Origin: Rhipidocladum racemiflorum
Taxonomy: Eukaryota; Streptophyta; Magnoliopsida; Poales; Poaceae
Direction: 5' to 3'
Length of the DNA stretch: 64,000 nt
Assembly (NCBI GenBank): GCA_036346355.1
Contig: CM070576.1
Span: 12,941,558 to 13,005,557 of the forward strand
Part shown: one piece after another, positions 55,644-64,000 of the stretch
How positions within the stretch are numbered: position 1 is the stretch's first letter
How the letters are laid out: every line of letters begins with the position of its first letter
The notes under the pieces: model-generated
What the model was told of the DNA's origin: nothing
Databases searched by the model: none
What the model saw: the letters and a program-made list of their open reading frames with translations, nothing else
Translations under genes and position numbers: made by a program

Positions 55644-55826
55644 CATGCGCATGTAAGTTGATGACATGGCACGTAGGAAATTTTCTCTTTTATTAACAGA
55701 TAGACCTAAGTTGTCGGGCTAAAACTGAAGTTCACATTGAAGTTACATTCAAGTTTCAGCATCAAAATGAAATTTCAGAGAACGAGTTTATTTCTTTGAA
55801 CTTTGAACACCTCGTAAAAGTTGATG
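55644..55826. other. Short spacer between the Gypsy and the deleted Copia element
   Basis: AT-rich host sequence of 183 bp with no recognisable feature. It ends in TGATG, the target duplication of the next element. Confidence 0.6.
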
Positions 55827-56833
55827 TGTTGGATTATTTGGGCCAAGCCCATTTAATTGAGACAATAAATCCTAGAAAATCTCAAAGGCCCACCTCATGA
55901 GGAGCATGTGCACTAGCAATAGTACCACATTGCTAGCCTAAAGTGGTGAGCACTAGTTTATATAGTGGAGTGTGCTCCACCATGGTAGAACCATGTGGAG
56001 AAAGGGAGAAAGAATACACACGCGCTCGCCTCGCCTCGCCGGGGCGGGCCGGGCTCGGGCTCGGGCTCGAGCACGGGCTGGCGGGGCGAAGCGCGGGCGT
56101 CTGCACTGCGTGAATGGTCCGCCGAATCCGGTCCAGGGCTTTGCGTGGCGCAGCCTCCTTTTGCAGATTACTCTTTTGCTACTCGGAATCGCGGTTGTAG
56201 TATGAGATAAGGACACCATAATGCATCCCGTAATGGACTCCGATCGTGGCACGTCCTCGAGTCGTGTTCGATTCTGGATCGTTACTGTGGCTCCTTTATA
56301 TATCTTGCGTCGCTGTCATCTGGGAGAGATAGAGTTTTCTGCGCCCTAGCATTTTGCCAGTTTCCCTCGCTGCGCCGTCATCAAGTCTGCCCCGTCCCGT
56401 ACGCCGGCGTGCACCAAATAACGGAAAGCGAGTCTCGAAACCGTCCGTCCTCGCGTTCTTGCACCGGAGAGGACGAATCAGGTTTTGGGAAGCGCTCGGC
56501 GATCGCTTCACGCCACCGTCACGGCTCGTCTTCCTCGACGTTCGAGAACGGGCCTAGGCATCGCGCCGATCGGCGCGCGCTTCCATCCTCGGCATCTGTC
56601 ACGCGCTACAACGCTTCATCGCCTCCATCTCGCACCACGAATAGTACGTTACAATGTCTCTACTGTTTATTTTCAACCTATTGATTGTGAGCACATTAGA
56701 TGGATATATGTGTAGTCTTCTAGCATATGCGTCTATGGTATGCTCCTGTTATTCGTTACCGATAGTCAATCACATGTTGTTCATGATTTACTTTTGGATT
56801 AAATTAAACCTAAATGTGCCTTTATTTCTAACA
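55827..56833 (+). repeat. 5' LTR of the deleted Copia element
   Basis: A 1,007-bp LTR. The first 190 bp differ from the 3' LTR at about one site, while a GC-rich block near 56018-56115 is strongly diverged. Confidence 0.9.
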
Positions 56834-56869
56834 TTCCAAAAACCTGATTATAGGCGCTTAGGTTTATCA

Positions 56870-57585
56870 ATGGCTGGCTTTGCCGAGGCACTGAGGCCGG
56901 AAAAATTCACCAGTGTGCACTTCAAAAGATGGCAGACAAGGGTCACCTTGTGGCTTACAGCTATGAACGTGTTCTGGGTGTCGAACGGCAAACCAGAGGA
57001 TATGGAACCAACTCCTGAAAAGGAGAAGGCATATCGGGATGCCAACACACTCTTTGTGGGAGCCGTTCTTAGTGTTCTTGCCGATCGTCTGTGCGATGTG
57101 TATATGCACATTAAAGAGGCGAAGGAACTATGGGATGCTTTGAATGCTAAGTTCGGTGCTTCCGATGCTGGCGGTGAACTGTATATCATGGAGCAATATC
57201 ATGACTACAAGATGGTGGATAACCGTTCTGTAGTTGAGCAGCTCATGAGATACGTGTTCTCGCCAGGGAACTCGAACTTCTCAAAATCCAGATTACTGAC
57301 GAGGTTTGTGGTCGGGGCATTATTGCCAAATTACCTCCTTCATGGAGGAATTTTGCCACATCTCTGAAACATAAGAGACAAGAGATTTCTGTTGAGAATC
57401 TGATTGCGTCTCTAGATGTTGAGGAGAAAGCTCGAGCTAAGGATGCACCTGTGAAAGGAACTGAGGGGCAGTCTAGCGCCAATGTGGTGCAACAGTTCTC
57501 ACATGGCAAGAACAAAGGGAAAAATAAAGCCAAACAGTGGATATGTGTTCTCACATGGCAAGAACAAAGGGAAAAATAAAGCAAA
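56870..57585 (+). pseudogene. Copia gag, frameshifted
   Basis: Coding starts at the methionine of MAGFAEALRPEKF (56870) and gives a UBN2-like Copia gag with RWQTRVTLWLTAMNVFWV and KELWDALNAKFGASDAGGEL. The first frame ends at 57367 after a shift near 57240; the second frame carries the later gag (ISVENLIASLDVEEKARAKD). The open frame upstream of 56870 lies in the LTR and is not gag. A basic KGKNKAK segment is present, and the CCHC knuckle expected downstream has been deleted. Confidence 0.85.
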
Positions 57586-58173
57586 TTGAGCCGGTTTACT
57601 TCTAACTCGGGAGATGATCATTGGCGTGCACTCGAAAGAGTTATGCGTTACTTGGTGGGTACAGTAAATTATGGAATACACTATACCGGGTACCCTTCAG
57701 TACTAGAGGGTTATAGTGATTCAAATTGGATCTCGATGTCGATGAGATTAAGGCCACCGGTGGATATGTGTTTACACTTGGTGGGGCGCTGTCGTGGAGG
57801 TCTTGCAAGCAGACTATTTTGACACGGTCAACTATGGAGGCAGAATTGATCGCATTGGATACAACCAACCGTTGAGGCAGAATGGCTACGTGAACTCTTG
57901 ATGGATCTTCCGGTGGTTGAAAAACCAATACCGCCATTCTTATGAACTGTGACAATCAAGCGATTATTGTTAAAGTGAACAGTTCTAAAGATAACTTGAA
58001 ATCCTCAAGACATGTGAAAAGACGTTTGAAGTCCGTCAGAAATTGAAAAACTCCGAGTGATAGCATTGGATTATATCCAGACGGCTAAAAACCTGGCAGA
58101 TCCCTTCACTAAAGGGCTATCACGGAATGTGATAGATAACGCATCAAAGGAACTAGGCATGAGACCCATGTGA
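57586..58173 (+). pseudogene. Copia RNase H C-terminal remnant
   Basis: After the deletion junction the sequence reads DDHWRALERVMRYLVGTVNY and YPSVLEGYSDSNW, then in shifted frames blocks matching STMEAELIALDT, KSSRHVKRRLKSV and AKNLADPFTKGLS, ending RPM-stop near 58173. These are the end of Copia RT and RNase H. At least two indels break the frame. Confidence 0.85.
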
Positions 58174-58724
58174 GTTATACCATAGCGGTAACCCAACCTA
58201 TGTGATCGGAGATCCCGTGAATTAGGACCTGGGAAAAACAAGCTACTGGTTAACTGGAGGAGAGTAATTTTCTAACTAGTTCCAAGTGAAGATGCAATAC
58301 TCTCAAAATCTGTATGGCAGGTTGGCTTTTGCCTTAATGTGTTCTGTTGGCTTTATTTAGCGAAGATGTCATCCTACAGAGCATCTTGAAAGAACACACC
58401 TATATGAGATCGACTGTTGAAAGTCGCAGTCTATGAGACTTGGGTAATCTCTAATAACCTCATGAAGAGACCATGGAGTACGACTTATATGCTCCACCCG
58501 AGGGGTAGCCTATTGGCAGCCTAGTATCAGCTAAGGCTTTAAATGAAACTCAGTCGCACAAAACTTGCAATTCAAGGCTTAGTCCATTGTTCAAGTTGTG
58601 GCTGAGTGTAATTTGGAGTCGTAGATGCAATTCAAGGCATAGTCCATTGTCACCTAAATCTTTGGTATATTAACGACTTTGGGAGCAGGCAAGGCTGTCG
58701 GTGGGACTTTGAGATGGTGGGGAT

Positions 58725-59724
58725 TGTTGGATTATTTGGGCCAAGCCCATTTAATTGAGACAATAAATCCTAAAAAATCTCAAAGGCCCACCTCATGAGG
58801 AGCATGTGCACTAGCAATAGTACCACATTGCTAGCCTAAAGTGGTGAGCACTAGTTTATATAGTGGAGTGTGCTCCACCATGGTAGAACCATGTGGAGAA
58901 AGGGAGAAAGAATACACCTGCCTTGGCGCTCGCCTGGCCGCCTGGGCCGGGCCGGGCTCGGGCTCGAACGCAGGCGGGGCGGCGGCGCGGCGTCTTGGCA
59001 CCTGCGTGAATGGTCCACCGAAATCCGGTCCAGGGCTTTGCGTAGGCGCAGCCTCCTTTTGCAGATTACTCTTTTGCTACTCGGAATCGCGGTTGTAGTA
59101 TGAGATAAGGACACCGTAATGCAGTCCCGTAATGGACTCCGATCGTGGCACGCCCTCGAGTCGTGTTCGATTACGGATCGCTACTGTGGCTCCTTTATAT
59201 CTTCGTCATTTGTCATCCGGGAGAGATAGAGTTTTCTGCGCCCTAGCGTTTTGCCGCTTTCCCTCGCGCCGTCATCAAGTTCTGCCCGTCCGTGCACGGC
59301 GTGCACCAGCGACGGGAAAGCGGTGTCTCGAAACCGTCCGTCCTCGCGTTCTTGCACCGGAGAGGGCGAATCAGGTTTTGGGAAGCGCTCGGCGCGGGCT
59401 TCCACGCCACCGCCACGGCTCGTCTTCCTCGGCGTTCAGGAGCGGTGCTAAGCATCGCGCTCGGCTGCGGCGCTTCCGTCCTCGACCTTTATCAGACGCT
59501 TCATAACGTCTTTGCTCCATCTGCACCTAACAAGATGCGTTACAATGTCTCTACTGTTTATTTTCAACCTATTGATTGTGAGCACATTAGATGGATATAT
59601 GTGTAGTCTTCTAGCATATGCGTCTATGGTATGCTCCTGTTATTCGTTACCGATAGTCAATCACATGTTGTTCATGATTTACTTTTGGATTAAATTAAAC
59701 CTAAATGTGCCTTTATTTCTAACA
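58725..59724 (+). repeat. 3' LTR of the deleted Copia element
   Basis: A 1,000-bp copy of the 5' LTR. Confidence 0.9.
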
Positions 59725-59957
59725 TGATGTACCCATCACTGCAGCAGCGAGCATGACAATTGTTCGCTTTTTCGTCGGGACTAACTAGCAGCTACTAAGC
59801 ACACACAGCATATCATAAAAGAGGGAAATACCACACATAAGGCCTGCAAACTCACAAAAGTTTCCTCTAGAATTGATTTTTCCTATCGCTAGTCGTATAC
59901 TTGTATGCCTAAACTTGTGCTTCGTAATTTAATCAGCTTTGCCAGGAAGATATGCAA

Positions 59958-61917
59958 TCATCCATCGGTTGCCTGCGTGCTAGAAGAGCGACCTGCGTAC
60001 TCCTGAACCATTGCCCTAAAAACTGACGGCCTTCCCATCAACTTGGATGGTGCATCAAACTCTTTCACCAACCCTGAAAGAATCGAACACATACGATTAA
60101 AATCTCAATGCTAGCAAAATTTCAATTCCTTGCAAGATAGCAGTTCCAGTGCTCACTGCCAATGTGTATATTTTTTTTCTTGGAAAAGCACTCTGGATAA
60201 AACCAGAAATAATCCGTGTAAAGCCTACCTGCATCCAACACCAGAACTCTGTCGCTGTCCATGACTGTTGGTATACGATGCGCAATGCTGATGACGGTAC
60301 ATTCGGAGAATTCCTCTCGCATAATCCTCTGTATAGTTGCATCCGTTTGAGAATCAACGGAAGCGGTTGCCTCGTCCATGAACAAGATCTGGCTACGTTT
60401 CAGCATGGCACGGCCGAAGCAGAGAAGTTGCTTCTGTCCTACGCTCCAGTTCTCTCCCATGTCGGCAACTACAAAGAACAAGCAACAAGCAGGGAGTACT
60501 CAGCTGTTGTTGTTACTAAAGAAAAAAAGAAAAGAAAAGAAAAGGAATGACTAAATTGCACTGAAAATCCTCAAACTTATGCAGTTATGTCTAATCCATA
60601 AAGTTGAATTTTTAAACCAAGAAGTTTCTCATTATGTGGTGCAAAAATAGTGCAGCAAGCACAGTGGAACCCTAAACTTGTTTAATTGTGACACCAAGTT
60701 CCCTGCCCACCATTTCTTGTGTCACTTAACAGACTTATGAATCTAAGCCAGGTTGTCGGGATCACAATTCTAGGTAAGATTGTTTTCATGTTGGCAAAAA
60801 TTGGGGTCATAGGATCATTATAGGAAGTTAGGAATGCACCTGGAAAATTGTGATTCTAAAGATTATAAAGTTTGGACTACTATTTTGTATTGTACCACCT
60901 AGTCATGATCCTACATAGGATCAAGATTGTAATGGTTCGACTGGATCGTAGGATTGGACCGTGATCCTCACAACATTGGATCTAAGTGTCACAATTATAC
61001 AAGTCCACATACCTGTAGTTGAAGAATACGAGTGACTCAACTGGACTTATGAAGCAATTTACTCAAAACAAAAAAATCGCTGTTCAGTAAAATAGCAAAC
61101 CTAGTGCATCAAGCTTCTCAGGTTTTGCAGCTACTGTATCCTTTAGCTGGCACCGCTCAAGGGCCTGCACAGGAACAAATATATTAAGCTCAATAGAAAC
61201 AAGAATTTCTGATGCATCCAAGAAAAAGTTTATGCATTGAAACACACAGCAGCTGTAATCTAACTTGTACCTGCCATATCTCGGCCTCAGAATACCGCCC
61301 AATTGGGTCAATGTTGCTTCTTATGGTTCCTTCAAAGAGCACAGGCTCTTGAGGAATCACACCAAAGCGAGACCTCAGATCATGAAGGCCCAAAATGCAA
61401 ATGTCTACTCCATCGATGATGATCTGGCCTTCTACAGGCTCCACAAGCCTGAACAAAGCCTGGATTAAAGTTGACTTGCCACTGCCAGTCCTTCCCACAA
61501 CTCCGATCTTCTCTCCACTGCTAATGCTTATCGTAATGCCCTTCAAGATTAGAGGTGTGTTTGATCGATATCTAACCTGAAAAAGAACAATATTGATATG
61601 GCTCACTACTCTTCATCACCTAGAGTTCCAAACAGATATATTTTTTTTTAAAAAAAAACTTCCTAAAGGAAGATTCAACAAAGGAAAAGAAGAATTGTTG
61701 ACCTTTAGATCTTTGATGTCAATATCTCCTCGGCTCGGCCAATTTGGTGAGGGAAGATAATCAGTCACTTCCCATGCTGCCTCAGAAGGAAGGGTACTGT
61801 ACTGATTCACCCTCTCCACAGAGACCATATTATTTTCTAGCGTACAGCTTATGGAAATTGCATAATACACCAAGTAATTGAGAGAAAGACCATAGGAAAG
61901 AGACATGCCGACAAATT
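59958..61917 (-). CDS. ABCC (MRP)-type ABC transporter, gene B, 3' part
   Basis: Five C-terminal exons on the minus strand: 61917-61703, 61576-61271, 61164-61101, 60468-60229 and 60073-59958. They encode the end of TMD2 and the whole of NBD2: Walker A GRTGSGKST, Q-loop VIPQEPVLFEGTI, signature WSVGQKQLLCFG, Walker B ILFMDEATASVD and the AHRIPTV switch. All frames are open and splice in phase. Lengths 215, 306, 64 and 240 bp equal those of exons 7-10 of gene A, so these are tandem paralogues. The last exon is 116 bp (101 in A) and ends with a distinct tail (GRSSSTQATDG). The gene continues past 64000, so its integrity upstream cannot be judged. Confidence 0.9.
60469..61100 (-). other. Intron 9 of ABCC gene B
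   Basis: This 632-bp intron lacks the MITE found in the equivalent intron of gene A. About 60900-60980 holds repeated GGATC/GATCC words that may mark a small repeat. No gene seen. Confidence 0.5.
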
Positions 61918-62144
61918 CTACATTGGAAACAATAAAAGTCAATGACATAATGTGTTTCAAGATCACAAAGAATTAAATAGAGAACACATAGTAATAGATC
62001 TTTTAATAGAGGATCTAAACCTTTTTTAGTATTTAGCTTCAACCATACAATGAAGCAAATGAGGTTATGTGGAATCTTAAAACTTGACATGCTTTTAACC
62101 ATAGTAATTACCAGAAATGTGGTTCATCCGAATTGCGATATGGG

Positions 62145-62315
62145 TGTTATGAATAGCACTTGTATTTAATATGCCGCCGATAGACTAGAATATATAGATG
62201 TATACGTGGGTACAAAAGGAAAACCTATATAAGGTAATACGTATACAAGGAAAACTTATATAAGAAAAACCTATATGTGAAGATTCTATATAAGACAATA
62301 TTTATGCCCTTAACA
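62145..62315 (-). repeat. 3' LTR of the TRIM-like element
   Basis: 171-bp LTR, similar to but not identical with 63683-63852. Confidence 0.88.
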
Positions 62316-63682
62316 CCCCCACAAATGCAAGGAGTATGCAATAGCATTGCATTTGGAAGGGTCAACATTAAAATAAGGAAAATTCAAATTCCTGATCTTG
62401 AAGTAGTCGTCGTAGCATCTAACTCTTGAAAAACTGAGCCGGCAAAGGAAAGCCGATGATGGAGCTGAGTCGACGAAGAAAAACCGACGAAGCCGACAGA
62501 ACGAGACGAGCTGAAACTAACTGGCATAATGAGCCGAAACCAACAAAAGAAAGCCGACGAAGCCCAGACGAGGTAATGAGTCGAAAATCAGAGTCAACGG
62601 AATGAGCCGAGATGATAAAAGAGTCGAGGCAACGAAAGAGCCAAGATGCTAAGGACTTGGATGGATGCAACGAAGACAATAACGCTAAGAAAGACTCAAA
62701 AATAACTAGGAGTACTAGCAGTAGATACTAGTAGCAGCAATAGTGAGGAGAGCCAAAATGACAAGCCAGCAAGCCAAGAAGCCGAAGAGCTGAGCCGACT
62801 GAATGAGCCAAAGAGCCAGAGCCAACTTAATGAACCGAACAGCCGAAGAAAGTTGAGCCACTGAGTTGAGCCGAAAAGCTGGAGCCGTGGTCAAGATGGA
62901 AGCCAAAAGCAGAGAAGAGAAGCCGGAGCCAAAAAAACCAAAAGTCGGAAGTAGGATTCAAAAGCTGGAGCCGGATGAAGCCAAAACCGGAGTTAAATCC
63001 AGCTTTCAGATTGGTTTGGAGTCCGACTTGGATTAATTGCTCTCGGGTGGAATCGGCAGAGAAGGCTCGGGTCTCACGAGCGAGGACAGCCTACAGGGCT
63101 AGCCGTTGGGCTGACGTGGCGACCGGCCGTAGCGAGACGACGGCGGTGGTGCCAAAGCGAGCATAAAAGCGGCGAGGCTTAGCGGTGGTCGGTGGCCAAA
63201 GTCGATGTTCGGGCCGGAACATGGAGGAGGCTCTGCGGCCGAAGCTTGGCGAGGTGGACGGTGTCAACATCCTTGAAGGCGATATGGAGCTCGATGACAT
63301 GCGGGCTGCCGGGCTAGCAAGCATCCCGTATGTCGTCGCGAGCATCGCGTCACGGGATCAGTGGCATCACGCGAGATATATCACGGGCGAGCAAACCGGA
63401 GGCAGTGGGCGGCCAGAGGCGAGTGGAGCGCGGGCCCTCGGCGGAGCGGAGTGGCGTCGGTGGCATCGCGAGTCGCGTGGGAGCAAAGCCAGTAGAAAGG
63501 AGCTTATGCAGGCGAAGGCCAACAAAGAGCGGTTGAGGAAAAACTGGAGGAGGTGGCTGCCTCCGGGAGTCGAGATGGCTCCTCCTGAGGGCAACAGTAA
63601 TGGAAGCACACAAGTGGCAGCTAGGATGGTACAAATGCAACGTCGGTAAAACCTTAAGTCTAACAACCTTGCTCTAATACCA

Positions 63683-63852
63683 TATTATGAATATCACTTA
63701 TATTCAATATTAGGCAAATAGGCCAGAAGATATAGATGTACAAACAAGTACAAAAGAAAAACCCATATAAGGCAATACTATACAAGAAAAAGTTATATAA
63801 AGAAAAACCATATATGAAAAGTGTATATAAGACAATGTCTATACCCTTAACA
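63683..63852 (-). repeat. 5' LTR of the TRIM-like element
   Basis: 170-bp LTR followed on the minus strand by the primer-binding site TGGTATTAGAGCA. Confidence 0.88.
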
Positions 63853-64000
63853 ATGGGATTTGAGTTCGCGATTCGCTATTTTTTCTGCTAATTCTCACTG
63901 TGAACACGAACCCCGTACACTAAACCGGTTAAGGTTCAACGAATTCGGTTCGTAATTCGCAGGGGTTTACAGCGAATCCGGTAACTATGCTTTCAACGAT
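63853..64000. other. Intron sequence of gene B at the window edge
   Basis: AT-rich sequence with CGAATTCGG and AACCGG words, loosely recalling hAT subterminal repeats near 2 kb. No exon is visible before the end of the window. Confidence 0.35.

Larger units (their letters stand above)
55827..59724 (+). mobile_element. Internally deleted Copia element
   Basis: LTRs at 55827-56833 and 58725-59724 (TGTTGGATTATTTGGG...TTATTTCTAACA) are flanked by the perfect duplication TGATG (55822-55826 and 59725-59729). A polypurine tract (GATGGTGGGGAT) precedes the 3' LTR, but the expected tRNA-Met primer-binding site after the 5' LTR is eroded. The 1.9-kb interior holds gag and the end of RNase H only; protease, integrase and most of RT are missing. 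It can move only with helper proteins, if at all. Confidence 0.93.
62145..63852 (-). mobile_element. Non-autonomous short-LTR retrotransposon (TRIM-like) in gene B
   Basis: This 1,708-bp element has LTRs of about 170 bp at 63683-63852 (5') and 62145-62315 (3') with TGTTAAGGG...CATAACA ends. A primer-binding site TGGTATTAGAGCA lies at 63670-63682 and a purine tract TTTGTGGGGG abuts the 3' LTR. The target duplication ATGGG is perfect (62140-62144 and 63853-63857). The interior has no retrotransposon protein; part of it (about 62420-63020) is made of repeated GCCGA/GAGCC words. Its size and lack of coding suit a TRIM or small non-autonomous element. It sits in the intron upstream of exon 7 of gene B. 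Confidence 0.92.

Noticed and set aside
56654..56869. Upstream extension of the deleted Copia gag frame
   Set aside because: It lies in the LTR and leader, has a hydrophobic unrelated sequence and also occurs in the 3' LTR; gag starts at 56870.
63185..63649. 154-codon plus-strand frame in the TRIM-like element
   Set aside because: It is antisense to the element and GC-rich, with no recognised domain.
1..64000. tRNA genes, rRNA genes or CRISPR-like arrays
   Set aside because: Only primer-binding-site fragments complementary to tRNA-Met were seen; no cloverleaf, rRNA segment or direct-repeat/spacer array could be supported by eye.

Overview
The window is nuclear DNA from a flowering plant, almost certainly a grass. 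It contains two multi-intron ABC transporter genes of the ABCC (MRP) type. The first exon of the complete one is very GC-rich at its 5' end, a pattern typical of grasses. Nearly everything else is nested LTR retrotransposons, solo LTRs and small DNA transposons. I see no bacterial operons, CRISPR arrays, rRNA genes or convincing tRNA genes.

Layout. At 1-2.5 kb there is degenerate LTR-like and hAT-like sequence with a hairpin MULE-type MITE (388-768, 9-bp target-site duplication, TSD). ABCC gene A is on the minus strand at 3576-14973, with eleven exons, about 1,535 residues if intact, and a 2-bp frameshift in exon 4. Its introns hold a MITE (4647-5011), a long-TIR element (5813-6913) and a 1,067-bp hAT element (9816-10882). 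A second hAT element (15377-15865) lies about 0.4 kb upstream of its start codon. From 15.9 to 21.1 kb there is intergenic sequence with a minisatellite-like array, a tandem duplication and a 1.4-kb solo LTR.

At 21092-26419 is a very young Ty1/Copia element: identical 199-bp LTRs, a perfect TSD and one uninterrupted 1,597-codon polyprotein frame. At 26678-55643 is a Ty3/Gypsy chromovirus-like element of about 5.4 kb, expanded to 29 kb by insertions. These are a solo LTR at 27939-37918, which itself holds a related solo LTR (28648-32301) and a Sirevirus-type solo LTR (33792-36523); an inverted solo LTR at 39098-42567; and a 10.1-kb Sirevirus-type Copia element at 42863-52995. At 55827-59724 is an internally deleted Copia element.

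ABCC gene B, on the same strand as gene A, begins in the window at its 3' end (59958). Five exons are visible up to 61917, and the gene continues past the right edge. A 1.7-kb non-autonomous LTR element (62145-63852) sits in the next intron. Exons 7-10 have identical lengths in A and B (215, 306, 64 and 240 bp), so the two genes are tandem paralogues separated by about 45 kb of repeats.

No clearly new cellular system is present. The most interesting signals are: paired conserved palindromes shared by otherwise diverged LTR families, one with a compensatory double change; the Sirevirus-type non-coding signature (repeated polypurine tracts and LTR stem-loops); the stacked solo LTRs dated by their TSDs; and the frameshift in ABCC gene A.
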